From contig NZ_JANZYP010000014.1 of the NCBI RefSeq assembly GCF_025506355.1, forward strand, positions 62,001-126,000: DNA of 64,000 nt, written 5' to 3'. The notes under the pieces were generated by a model that searched no databases, was not told where the DNA came from, and saw nothing but the letters and a program-made list of their open reading frames with translations. Of this stretch, positions 1 through 7,389 are shown in pieces; the first letter of the stretch is position 1, and every line of letters starts with the position of its first letter. A program made the position numbers and the translations under genes. This DNA comes from Sphaerisporangium corydalis (lineage in GTDB: Bacteria; Actinomycetota; Actinomycetes; Streptosporangiales; Streptosporangiaceae).

Positions 1-563
1 GGCTGTGGCTGGACATGTGCGCCGGTCCGGGCGGCAAGGCGGGCCTGCTCGACTCGCTCGCCGTCCAGGACGACCGCCACCTCCTGGCCGCCGACCAGCG
101 GTTCCACCGCGCCCGGCTGGTCTGGCGGGCGACCCGGCGCGCCGGGGTCATCACGGCGGACGGCACCGAGCCCGCCTGGCGCCCCTCGGTGTTCGACCGG
201 GTCCTGGTGGACGCCCCCTGCACGGGTCTCGGCGCCCTGCGCCGCCGCCCCGAGGCGCGGTGGCGGCGTTCCCCGGAGAGCGTGCCCGAGTTGGCCGCGC
301 TCCAGCGCCGCCTGCTCGGCTCCGCGCTGGACGCCACCCGCCCCGGCGGGGTGGTCGCCTACGTCACCTGCTCGCCGCACCTGGCCGAGACCCAGGCGGT
401 GGTGGGGGACGTGGTGAAGCGCAGGAGCGACGCCGAGGTCCTGATCGCTCCCGACTACCTGGAGGAGGTCGACCACCTCGGCGACGGCCCGTACGCCCAG
501 TTCTGGCCACACCTCCACAACACCGACGCCATGTTCCTAGCCCTCCTCCGCAAAACCCCCTGA
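1..563 (+). CDS. rsmB: 16S rRNA (cytosine-C5) methyltransferase RsmB, C-terminal part (5' end outside window)
   Basis: This is the catalytic C-terminal half of a Fmu/RsmB-type RNA m5C methyltransferase, which uses SAM to methylate C967 of 16S rRNA. The reading frame is open from the first bases. Visible motifs are the SAM-binding DMCAGPGGKA near the start, DAPCTG (motif IV, residues about 68-73 of the visible part) and TCSPH (motif VI) with the catalytic cysteine pair. The protein ends with the usual short tail after VDHLGDGPYAQFWPH. The N-terminal NusB-like domain expected for RsmB must lie upstream. In Mycobacterium this gene directly precedes rpe; here rpe is about 6 kb away. A bidirectional-looking terminator follows at 610-637. 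RsmB rather than another m5C methyltransferase is inferred from motif spacing and from rpe and the rib genes lying downstream. Confidence 0.9.
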   Translation, partial: LWLDMCAGPGGKAGLLDSLAVQDDRHLLAADQRFHRARLVWRATRRAGVITADGTEPAWRPSVFDRVLVDAPCTGLGALRRRPEARWRRSPESVPELAALQRRLLGSALDATRPGGVVAYVTCSPHLAETQAVVGDVVKRRSDAEVLIAPDYLEEVDHLGDGPYAQFWPHLHNTDAMFLALLRKTP

Positions 564-609
564 CCCCCCACCGCCTCACGCAGGGGAAGCGGCATTCCCG
601 CCTACCGCC

Positions 610-637
610 GAAAAGGTGCCTTCGGCGCAGTCCTTTT
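610..637. terminator. Hairpin terminator with flanking A and T runs
   Basis: The arms AAAAGG and CCTTTT enclose a GCC-TTC-GGC inner hairpin, with a T run on the plus side and an A run on the other. It could terminate rsmB on the plus strand and also stop leftward transcription of the minus-strand remnant at 900-1295. A degraded copy lacking the outer arms occurs at 813-835. Confidence 0.55.
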
Positions 638-965
638 TGGCGACCCTCCGCCTCCCACTGGCGGTTCGTCCCGCAGGCGGGCCGCCGGTGCCTGTCTCAG
701 AGGCTCGTGGCAGTGAGACGCCCGCCGTTCGATGACGTCGAGTCGGAGATGACCTTGTTCAGCCCGCCGGCTCCGGCTCCCGATCGCGCGATGCCTCTGA
801 CCTGCCGATATTGAAAAGGTGCCTTCGGCGCAGTCTTCTATGAGCGACCCTCCGCTTCCCACTGGCGACCATCCCGCAGGCGGGCCGCCGGTGGCTGTTC
901 TAGATGCTTGTGGTGGTCAGGCGCCGTTGAATGGCGTCGAGCCGAAGGATGACCTCGTCCAGCTT
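610..965. repeat. Imperfect direct duplication, two units of about 150 bp (610-760 and 813-965)
   Basis: Both units hold, in the same order, GAAAAGGTGCCTTCGGCGCAGTC, GCGACCCTCCGC, CCCACTGGCG, CCCGCAGGCGGGCCGCCGGTG and then a diverged stretch that on the minus strand encodes the last 20 or so codons of the ORF at 900-1295. Unit offset is 203 bp. Each unit contains an inverted repeat (CACTGGCGG against CCGCCGGTG, with CCCGC/GCGGG inside). The best reading is a partial tandem duplication of the 3' end and terminator of a small minus-strand gene, followed by decay of the outer copy. Confidence 0.75.
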
Positions 966-1295
966 GGGGGAGTCGGTAGTGGTCATGGACTGCCGGGCCT
1001 GGATGAAGCCAGCTGTCACTGAGACGATGGCGCGGCATAGTCCAGCGGTGCTGTACGTCGGGCGGTGGCAGACCGCTTCACGCCAGGCGGTGAAGACCGC
1101 CCGCACATTGCGTGAGATGGGGCCATGAACGGAACGGGAGAGGTGGAAGGCTCCGGCTGGGAAGTGGGGGTTCACGGGTCGGGGGTTCAGGCTGGGTTCG
1201 GCGGGTTCAGTGAGGTGGAACTTTGACGCGCTGGTGTTCCGGCGGCGCGGTGGAAGCCCCAGTGAGTCGCCCCTGCGTTCGCTATCGCCAGGCAC
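900..1295 (-). CDS. Unrecognised small protein, possibly a remnant
   Basis: The ORF would give up to 131 residues, but the N-terminal third looks like noise and no clear ribosome binding site marks a start. The part from about residue 60 on looks protein-like: RNVRAVFTAWREAVC, then STAGLCRAIVSVTAGF, then a helical tail LDEVILRLDAIQRRL. I do not recognise the family. Its last codons and 3' hairpin are duplicated at 610-760, where the frame is locally disturbed by compensating indels, which argues that this was once a functional gene. It lies in the accessory stretch between rsmB and the ATPase/PIN cassette. It may be an intact small gene or a decaying one. Confidence 0.35.
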   Translation of the reverse strand: MPGDSERRGDSLGLPPRRRNTSASKFHLTEPAEPSLNPRPVNPHFPAGAFHLSRSVHGPISRNVRAVFTAWREAVCHRPTYSTAGLCRAIVSVTAGFIQARQSMTTTDSPKLDEVILRLDAIQRRLTTTSI

Positions 1296-1766
1296 GGCCG
1301 CCCGGATGGTGGTACGTAACGCTCAACTCAGGGATCTGTGCCAAGCAGAGACTGATCGTCAACTGACTCACGGCTCATCCGTGCTTATTTACTCGGTGAT
1401 GTGTCGCTTAGTGTGATTTCATACGGGTTGCGAGATAGGTCAGAAGGGTGGGGACTTGAAGTAAGTAGACGTTCGGCAGACTGTCGATCCAGGCTTTCGG
1501 TCAAACTCACGAAAGATGGAACATGGGGGAGTGACCCTTCGCCATCCCTTACCTCAACGTCGAGCTGACGACACGGGCCCCATCGCTGCCAGCTCTCGCG
1601 TGCGGGGATCCCAACCCCGGCGCCGCGATGCGGCCCGCCCTCGGCGCCGGCGAATCGATGGTGTAGGTCGGTTCAATCCGCACAAGGTTTGCACGTGGAC
1701 CAGCTGACGTCGGCGCATGACCTCTACTAGGGTTAAGTCACGCAGAAAGCGATCCGTAGGAAAAAG
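1296..1766. other. Non-coding or decayed stretch upstream of the ATPase gene
   Basis: No convincing gene is visible. Around 1535-1665 one frame reads PFAIPYLNVELTTRAP and continues to GAGESMV before a stop, but it has no start codon and may be a gene fragment. Base composition becomes AT-richer toward 1720. A TACTAG hexamer at about 1724-1729 could be a -10 element for the gene at 1767. Confidence 0.4.
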
Positions 1767-3161
1767 ATGATAACGAAGCTGAGACTTCAGAATTTCAAAG
1801 CTTGGGAAGATAGCGGACCGGTCGAATTTGGGCCGATCACCGCATTCTTTGGTAGCAACTCATCCGGTAAGACTAGCTTTCTTCAGAGCCTGCTACTCCT
1901 GAAGCAAACAGCGGAGTCGTCCGACCGGGGGCGCGTATTTGACTTGGGGGGCCCTGCATCACTGGTCAGCCTCGGGACGTTCAGTGATATTATATTCAGT
2001 CATGAATTCGATCGAACGGTCGGCATTGATCTGTCCTGGCAAGAGGACAAACCGTTTGAGATAGCAAACACAGAAACCAAAAAGCGTGAGGTAATAGCCT
2101 CAAGTCGGGATTTGCGACTCTCCGCCGAAGTGCGGGCAATGCGCGCCACACCGGTGGTTCAGCAGGTCGGCTACGGCATGGGTGACCTTTGGTTCGCCCT
2201 GACCCGCCAGCGGGGATCTAAAGATGAGTACAGCCTGGATGCGGACGGATTCACTTTTAGGCGTGTTATAGGGCGGCCATGGCCCTTGCCTCCTCCAGGA
2301 AAATTCTACAGCTTTCCTGATCAAGCTCGCGCGTACTATCAGAATGCGGCATTTCTTTCCGATCTCGAGCTTCAGTTCGAAAAGCTTTGTAGTCGGATCT
2401 TCTATCTAGGGCCACTTCGACAAGATCCCGAGAGGCAGTACATCTGGTCGGGAGGGAGGCCGGTCGATGTTGGCCAACGAGGTGAGCTTGCGATTGAGGC
2501 ACTGATCGCCTCGCAATCCGATACCAAGAGAAATGCTCGGGGATTCGCTATCAGAAAGGACGGGAAGAGGCGGACGAAACTTTACTCCGTGGAAGAGCAT
2601 GTGGCCATGTGGCTTAAAGACCTGGGGCTGATTCACTCCTTCAGGGTAGAAGCGGTCGATGACCGAAAGACCCTATATCGAGTTCAAGTCCAGAGGTCAG
2701 AAGCCAGCACATCGGTGCTGCTGACAGATGTCGGATTCGGGGTCAGCCAGGTGCTTCCCGTACTGGTCCTGCTGGCGTATGCACCCGAGGGTTCAACGGT
2801 TTTGCTAGAGCAGCCGGAAATTCACCTGCACCCTGCCGTACAAACAGGGCTCGCTGATGTGATCATCGAAGCGGCGAAGGTGCGAAATATTCAGGTTGTA
2901 CTGGAGAGCCATTCCGAGCATCTCTTGATGCGACTTCAAAGGAGAATCGCAGAAAGAAGTGTCGGCCAGGGCATCGTGCTGGAACCGGAGGACTGTCGAC
3001 TGTATTTCTGCGAGGCGCAAGAGAAAGCATCGTCAATCAGCCGTCTTGATATGGATCTCTTCGGTAACATCACGAACTGGCCTGACGATTTTTTCGGAAA
3101 TAGTTTTCAAGAGGCTGCGGCAATGAATATTGCTGCACGCAAGCGAGCAATCCGAGAGTAA
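1767..3161 (+). CDS. AAA15/OLD-like ABC-type ATPase with DUF3696-like C-terminus
   Basis: The 464-residue protein has the SMC/RecF-like ATPase layout of the AAA15 class. It opens with a KLRLQNFKAW strand and Walker A GSNSSGKTS (residues 29-37). An ABC signature-like DVGFGVSQVLP follows at about 321-331, then Walker B VLLEQPEIHLHP (about 345-356) and an H-loop ESHSEHLL (about 379-386). The end, with DLFGNITNWPDDFF, fits the DUF3696 tail. Such ATPases are known as sensor/motor subunits in several anti-phage systems, usually with a nuclease partner. The start has AGGAAAAAG upstream. The stop is 5 bases before a PIN-like gene, so the two are probably one operon. Codon use is clearly more AT-rich than in the flanking chromosome (many AAA, ATT, GAA codons), suggesting recent transfer. 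The family call is confident; a defence role is inference. Confidence 0.85.
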   Translation: MITKLRLQNFKAWEDSGPVEFGPITAFFGSNSSGKTSFLQSLLLLKQTAESSDRGRVFDLGGPASLVSLGTFSDIIFSHEFDRTVGIDLSWQEDKPFEIANTETKKREVIASSRDLRLSAEVRAMRATPVVQQVGYGMGDLWFALTRQRGSKDEYSLDADGFTFRRVIGRPWPLPPPGKFYSFPDQARAYYQNAAFLSDLELQFEKLCSRIFYLGPLRQDPERQYIWSGGRPVDVGQRGELAIEALIASQSDTKRNARGFAIRKDGKRRTKLYSVEEHVAMWLKDLGLIHSFRVEAVDDRKTLYRVQVQRSEASTSVLLTDVGFGVSQVLPVLVLLAYAPEGSTVLLEQPEIHLHPAVQTGLADVIIEAAKVRNIQVVLESHSEHLLMRLQRRIAERSVGQGIVLEPEDCRLYFCEAQEKASSISRLDMDLFGNITNWPDDFFGNSFQEAAAMNIAARKRAIRE

Positions 3162-3166
3162 TCAGA

Positions 3167-3655
3167 GTGAACTATCCTGCGCGCGCGGTCGTGGACTCAA
3201 ATGTCCTGATCGTTGCGAATGGCAAATCGAGTCATTCATCAACTGAGTGTGTTATAGCTGCGACGGAGTTCCTTTCGTACGGCGAGAAGAATGCAGTTAT
3301 TGTCCTCGACTCCTCCTGGCTCATTTTCGATGAGTACCGAAAATACTGTTCTTTCAGAGGGCAACCGGGAGCGGGAGATCGATTCTTCCTTCACTTGCAC
3401 CAAACACAGGCCGATCCCCGAAGGGTTCAAAAAGTGGAGATCCATCAAAAAGAAGACGGCTCTTTCGCGGAGGTGCCGGATATGCTGTCTGGTTTCGACC
3501 GATCCGACCACAAATTCGTTGCCACCGTCATCGCTGATCGGCGGCAGTCTGTAATCGTGAACAGCTCTGATTCTGATTGGCGCGAGGCGGCTGAGAAATT
3601 AGCTAAATGTGAAATCGAAGTTATTGAATTATGTCCAAACTTAAGACGTAGATAG
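3167..3655 (+). CDS. PIN-like nuclease partner of the DUF3696-type ATPase
   Basis: The 162-residue protein fits a PIN-domain RNase/DNase fold. AVVDSNVLIVANG gives the first acidic site (D10, with N12). IFDEYRKY contributes E56, FDRSDHKFVA gives D111/D114, and NSSDSDW gives D135/D137. These match the spacing of the metal-binding tetrad. The GTG start at 3167 lies 5 bases after the ATPase stop. It shares the AT-rich codon use of the ATPase, so both genes probably arrived together. PIN domains usually act as toxins or RNA-cleaving effectors; here an ATPase-gated effector is plausible. No cognate antitoxin-like small gene is seen. The substrate is unknown. The alternative is a PIN-like fold without activity, but the acidic residues argue against that. 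Confidence 0.7.
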   Translation: MNYPARAVVDSNVLIVANGKSSHSSTECVIAATEFLSYGEKNAVIVLDSSWLIFDEYRKYCSFRGQPGAGDRFFLHLHQTQADPRRVQKVEIHQKEDGSFAEVPDMLSGFDRSDHKFVATVIADRRQSVIVNSSDSDWREAAEKLAKCEIEVIELCPNLRRR

Positions 3656-3744
3656 ATGGAAAGACAGTGCAACGTCGGCATGCCGGAGGAGCCAGCGGAG
3701 TGGTGCCCAGAGCAACTGTGGAGGCTTGTTTCGAGGGGGGTGCC

Positions 3745-4050
3745 GTGTGGGTGCGTAACTCGAATGATCCGCCGTTGCTGGGGTCGGTGATCGAGGCTTC
3801 GGTGGAGGGGTGGCTCAGGTTTCTGGCGGAGGTGCGGGCGGGGGAGTTGGCGCTGGGCAGGCTGGGGGTGCGGCGTTCGTACGGTGGTGGTCTTGTCGTT
3901 GGTTTCGACGGGATTCGCGTCACTGTGGCGCTCGATACGGGCTCTGGGGTCGTCGCGTATACGAGGGCGGAGTGGCAGGTGTTCGTGGACGGGGTGGCTC
4001 GCGATGGTGAGTTCACCCTGGAATGGCTTCTGGCCGAGCCCGTCACTTGA
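3745..4050 (+). CDS. DUF397-like small protein with two half-repeats
   Basis: I place the start at GTG 3745, four bases after GAGGGGGG; the frame stays open back to GTG 3667, which would give 127 residues instead of 101. The sequence begins MWVRNSNDPP and reads ASVEGWLRFLAEVRAGEL, close to the C-terminal half of DUF397 (RDSKDP followed by WxxFLxxVRxGEF). A second similar block, YTRAEWQVFVDGVARDGEF, follows about 45 residues later, so the protein looks like two DUF397-type halves. DUF397 proteins are abundant in actinomycetes, often next to XRE-family regulators, and some act as partners of those regulators; no XRE gene is seen here. The 3' end overlaps the convergent ligase gene by 8 bases. 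Base composition is back to chromosomal GC-rich. Confidence 0.55.
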   Translation: MWVRNSNDPPLLGSVIEASVEGWLRFLAEVRAGELALGRLGVRRSYGGGLVVGFDGIRVTVALDTGSGVVAYTRAEWQVFVDGVARDGEFTLEWLLAEPVT

Positions 4051-5629
4051 CGTCGGGCGGGAACGGGCCGGGAGGCAGGGGGACGATTGTGCGGTGTTTG
4101 CCGCCGGGGGAGCGTTGTGGGGGTTCTTCCGCGCGTTCGAGGGTGACGCCGGGGAGGCCGTGGGTGGTGAGCAGGCGTGTGAGGTCGGTTCGGACCGTCT
4201 GCCAGACGTGGTCAGGGGTGGCGTCGGCCGCGAGCGTCAGGCGTACGCGGAGGGTCGACGGGGTGGTTTGGAGTAGCTGGAACTGTTCGATTCCGGGGAT
4301 GCGGTCGAGGAGGGTGGCGAACTGGAGGGGGGCGAGGACGGTGGGGTCGCCGGAGGCGGTGGGGAAGGCGAGCAGGTCGGCGGCGCGGCCCTGGACCCGG
4401 ATCGCGGGCAGCGGGTCGCCGCACGGGCAGGGGTCGGGCCGGGTCAGGACGCCGTCGCCGAGGTCGTAGCGCAGGATCGGTTGCACGCGGTTGGCGAGGT
4501 TGGTCAGCAGGACGGTGTGCGAGGGCTCGCCCGGCGGGACGGGGCGGTGGTCGGCGTCGACCGGCTCGGCGATGACCCAGTCGCCGTTGACGTGGTACCA
4601 CCCGTGCGCGCAGCCGTCGCCGATGAAGGTGCACTCGGTGGCGCCGTAAGCGGTGCGGACCTTGGCGCCGTAAGCGGTGCGGACCTTGGCGCCGGATGGG
4701 GTGTGGACCTTGGCGCCGAACGGGGTGCGGACCATAGCGTCGTAAGAGGAGCGGAGCTTGCCGTCGTACGGGGTGCGGAGCTTGCCGTCGTACGGGGAGT
4801 GGAGGTTGGCGTCGTGTGGGGTGCGGACCACGGCGTCGTGCGGGGTGTGGAGGTTGGGGCTGAAGGCCGTGCTGATCTGGGTGCGGTCGTTTTCGGTCAG
4901 GGTTTCGCCGCCCGGGTCCACCAGTACGGGGTCGATGCGCAGCCGGCCGGCCGTCTGCTCGGTGGCCAGTAGCGCGATCATGCTGCCGTAGCCGAGGAGG
5001 ATCGCCGGGCGGAACCGGTTGAGCTCGGCGACCAGCTCCGGCAGGGGCATGTGCACCGAGAAGATCCTCACCGCTCGGCCGACCGGGCCGAGGCGGGTGG
5101 CGCCGGCGCGCCCCATGGAGTGGCCGCCGGTCACGACCACCTCGGCGATCCGCCCGCCACGGGCGAGGACCCTGGCGACGCCGTCGGCGCCGAGCCAGGA
5201 GAGTCTCATCCGGAAGGCGAGGACGAGGCTCACGGCGACCGCCCGGTCGTCCATCACGAAGATCCCCGGGCTTCCGGTGGTGCCCGAGGTGGTGGCCACC
5301 AGGTACCTCCCGAGGAAGCGCTCGCCGGCCAGCGCGGGGTTCGCGACGAACGCCCGGGCCTTCGCCAGCGTCACCTCGCGGTCGGTGACCCAGTCGTCGA
5401 ACCGGGGCATCAGCGCACTCTTGCCGGTGACCGGCAGCATGGCGGGGTCCTCGACGCGATCGGGCAGGTGCCGGTAGAGCTCGCGGTAGTAGGGCGAGCG
5501 GGCCCGCGCGTACGCCACGAGCTCGGCCAGGCGGGCGCGCCGCCGCCGCGCCATCGCCTCCGGGCCCCCGCTTCTGGCCCGGCGGATGTCGCGCCACAGC
5601 CCAAGGACACTCTCGCCCATGATCCCCAC
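4043..5629 (-). CDS. Phenylacetate-CoA ligase/CapK-like acyl-adenylate-forming enzyme
   Basis: The 528-residue protein belongs to the PaaK/CapK branch of the adenylate-forming superfamily, which activates a carboxylate with ATP as an acyl-adenylate. The start region reads LAELVAYARARSPYYRELY, typical of this branch. The phosphate-binding motif TTSGTTGSPG lies at about 112-121, YGATECT is the A5-type catalytic motif, and RYDLGDGV lies further on. Immediately before YGATE the protein carries nine 8-residue tandem repeats (consensus VRTPYGAK) encoded by 24-bp units at 4641-4856, absent from usual family members; without them it would be a normal 450 or so residues. The gene diverges from a TetR regulator at 5739, which probably controls it. 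The substrate cannot be read from the sequence. Confidence 0.8.
   Translation of the reverse strand: MGIMGESVLGLWRDIRRARSGGPEAMARRRRARLAELVAYARARSPYYRELYRHLPDRVEDPAMLPVTGKSALMPRFDDWVTDREVTLAKARAFVANPALAGERFLGRYLVATTSGTTGSPGIFVMDDRAVAVSLVLAFRMRLSWLGADGVARVLARGGRIAEVVVTGGHSMGRAGATRLGPVGRAVRIFSVHMPLPELVAELNRFRPAILLGYGSMIALLATEQTAGRLRIDPVLVDPGGETLTENDRTQISTAFSPNLHTPHDAVVRTPHDANLHSPYDGKLRTPYDGKLRSSYDAMVRTPFGAKVHTPSGAKVRTAYGAKVRTAYGATECTFIGDGCAHGWYHVNGDWVIAEPVDADHRPVPPGEPSHTVLLTNLANRVQPILRYDLGDGVLTRPDPCPCGDPLPAIRVQGRAADLLAFPTASGDPTVLAPLQFATLLDRIPGIEQFQLLQTTPSTLRVRLTLAADATPDHVWQTVRTDLTRLLTTHGLPGVTLERAEEPPQRSPGGKHRTIVPLPPGPFPPDVK
4641..4856. repeat. 24-bp in-frame tandem repeat, nine units, within the ligase gene
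   Basis: Units run 4641-4664, 4665-4688 and so on to 4833-4856. The first two are identical and the others diverge by a few bases, so expansion looks recent at the 4641 end. On the coding strand each unit gives eight residues of the form (V/L)(R/H)(T/S)(P/A)(Y/F/H)(G/D)(A/G)(K/N). The parent unit appears to be the conserved motif VRTAYGA that precedes TEC. Confidence 0.95.
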
Positions 5630-5676
5630 GCCCTCTCAGGTCTCCCGACGGCATCCCACCGCCTCTCCGCATTAGA

Positions 5677-5708
5677 CAGCACTGAGTGCAAAATCGCAAA
5701 GAGTGCTG
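5677..5708. promoter_or_regulatory. Inverted repeat, probable TetR operator in a divergent intergenic region
   Basis: CAGCACT at 5677-5683 and its exact complement AGTGCTG at 5702-5708 flank an 18-base centre; a second small palindrome GCACTGAGTGC overlaps the left arm. The site lies between the divergently transcribed ligase (start 5629) and TetR gene (start 5739), the classic place for autoregulation by a TetR repressor. Confidence 0.6.
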
Positions 5709-5738
5709 ATATGCCTGCGGTGCAGTAGGATGACGCGC

Positions 5739-6569
5739 ATGGTGGACGAGCCGGGGTTCCGGGAGCGCAAGAAGCAGCGCACGAAACGGGCGCTGGTCGA
5801 GGCGGCCCTGCGGCTCTTCGACGAGCAGGGGTACGAGGAGACCACCCTCGACCAGATCGCCGCCGCCGCCGACATCTCCCGGCGGACCTTCTTCAGCTAC
5901 TTCCCGGCCAAGGAGGACGTGCTCTTCCTCGGCATGGAGGAACGGGTGGAGGGGGTGCTGCGGGGCATCGCCGGGCGCCGGCCCGAGGAGGCGATGGTCG
6001 ACGTCCTGGTGCGCGCGGCCGAGGAGGTGGCCGGGCACGCCTGGGGCGACGACCTGGCCGGGGCCCTGGAACCGGTCGAGCTGCGGCTGCTCCTGACGGT
6101 TCCGGCCCTGCAGGCGCGGGCCCTGTACCGGCTGTCGCTGGCCGAGGCGCGCATCGCCGAGGCGCTGCGGGCCGCCTTTCCCGGCGAGCTGGACCCGATC
6201 ACCGCCGTCGCCGTCGTCGGCGCGGTCGTACGGGCCGGGACCGCGGCGGCGATGGCCGCGCTGCGGAACGGCGAGCCTGGTGACCAGGTGCGGGCCGCGA
6301 CGCGCCGCGCCGTACGGATCGTCGGCCAGGGCCTGCGGCACACCCTCGGACCCCGGCCGGAGGACCGCTCGGCCCAAGTCCCCTCGGAGGACCGCTCGGC
6401 CCGAGGCCCCTCGGAGGGGCGCCCAGTCCGAGGCCCCTCCGAGGACCGTTCAGCCCGAGACCCCTCGGAGTGGCGCTCAGCCGAGGACGGCTCGACCGAG
6501 GACGGCTCGGTCGAGGGCGCGCTCGGCGTGCGGACAGAGGCCGATGCCGACCAGGGCGGGAGGTTCTAG
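5739..6569 (+). CDS. TetR family transcriptional regulator with a repeat-expanded C-terminal tail
   Basis: The N-terminal helix-turn-helix is clear: [20 protein letters not shown], then [31 protein letters not shown] (about residues 7-60). The ligand-binding domain runs to about residue 205. Starts at 5730 or 5739 are both possible; 5739 leaves AGGATG at a better distance. After the normal TetR end the protein continues for some 70 residues with imperfect 9-residue repeats (SEDRSARGP type) encoded by 27-bp units. It is transcribed divergently from the acyl-adenylate ligase, with an inverted repeat between them, so local repression of both genes is likely. The gene ends 11 bases before rpe. 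The stop region TTCTAGACT also supplies a TAGACT -10-like hexamer eight bases before the rpe start. Confidence 0.85.
   Translation: MVDEPGFRERKKQRTKRALVEAALRLFDEQGYEETTLDQIAAAADISRRTFFSYFPAKEDVLFLGMEERVEGVLRGIAGRRPEEAMVDVLVRAAEEVAGHAWGDDLAGALEPVELRLLLTVPALQARALYRLSLAEARIAEALRAAFPGELDPITAVAVVGAVVRAGTAAAMAALRNGEPGDQVRAATRRAVRIVGQGLRHTLGPRPEDRSAQVPSEDRSARGPSEGRPVRGPSEDRSARDPSEWRSAEDGSTEDGSVEGALGVRTEADADQGGRF
6358..6515. repeat. 27-bp imperfect in-frame tandem repeat in the TetR gene
   Basis: At least four 27-bp units begin at about 6358, 6384, 6411 and 6438, followed by shortened derivatives (GAGGACGGCTCG twice). They encode acidic/basic nonapeptides SEDRSA(R/Q)xP. Units differ by up to six bases, so the array is older than the one in the adjacent ligase gene. 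Confidence 0.85.
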
Positions 6570-6580
6570 ACTGCGGGCTC

Positions 6581-7243
6581 ATGGCCGTACAGATCTCACC
6601 CAGCATCCTCACCGCCGACTTCGCGCGGCTGGCCGACGTGGCCGCCAAGGTCGCGGACGTGGCCGACTGGCTGCACGTCGACGTGATGGACAACCATTTC
6701 GTGCCGAACCTGACGATCGGCCTCCCGGTGGTCGAGTCGCTGCTCAAGGCGACGGGCCTGCCGCTCGACTGCCACCTGATGATCGAGGACCCCGACCGGT
6801 TCGCCCCCGCGTACGCCGAGGCGGGGGCGGGCAGTGTGACGATCCACGCCGAGGCCGCCAAGGCCCCCGTGCGCACCCTGCGGCAGATCAGGTCCGCCGG
6901 GGCCAGGGCCGGGTTCGCGCTCAACCCCGGCACGGCCGTCCAGGACTACGAGGGCCTGCTCGGCGAGATCGACATGCTGCTGGTGATGACCGTCGAACCG
7001 GGTTTCGGCGGGCAGCCGTTCCTGGACATCATGCTCCCGAAGATCCGCCAGGCACGCGAGCTGATCGGCAAGCACGGCGGCGAGATCTGGCTCCAGGTGG
7101 ACGGTGGCGTGTCGGCCACGACCATCGAGCGCTGCGCCGAGGCGGGCGCCGACGTGTTCGTGGCCGGCAACGCGGTGTACGGGTCGCAGGACCCGGCGCA
7201 GGCCGTGCGTGCCCTCCGCGCCCAGGCCGAGAACGCCTCCTGA
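6581..7243 (+). CDS. rpe: Ribulose-phosphate 3-epimerase
   Basis: The 220-residue TIM-barrel enzyme interconverts ribulose 5-phosphate and xylulose 5-phosphate in the pentose phosphate pathway. Diagnostic stretches are [31 protein letters not shown] with the metal-binding His/Asp residues, DCHLMIEDP, the phosphate-binding [12 protein letters not shown], and QVDGGV near the C-terminus. The start at ATG 6581 gives the usual length. There is no clear ribosome binding site, and a TAGACT hexamer ends eight bases upstream, so a leaderless transcript is likely. The gene is normally directly behind rsmB in actinobacteria, with riboflavin genes nearby; both neighbours are present here but separated by inserted genes. 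Confidence 0.97.
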   Translation: MAVQISPSILTADFARLADVAAKVADVADWLHVDVMDNHFVPNLTIGLPVVESLLKATGLPLDCHLMIEDPDRFAPAYAEAGAGSVTIHAEAAKAPVRTLRQIRSAGARAGFALNPGTAVQDYEGLLGEIDMLLVMTVEPGFGGQPFLDIMLPKIRQARELIGKHGGEIWLQVDGGVSATTIERCAEAGADVFVAGNAVYGSQDPAQAVRALRAQAENAS

Positions 7244-7389
7244 GCGGTCCCCGGGAGGGGCCGGGGCGAGCGGGTCAGCGCCCGGATGCGGGCGTGCTCG
7301 CCTTGCGGGCGGCAAGCCCCGGCGTCCGACGTCGGGCGGCCTTCGCCGTTCGGGCCGCACGCCGCTCATCCGGATCAGGCGCGTTTGCG

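Noticed and set aside
1516-1707. 63-codon frame upstream of the ATPase gene
   Set aside because: Low-complexity Arg-rich product without ribosome binding site; another frame in the same place looks more like a decayed gene but lacks a start.
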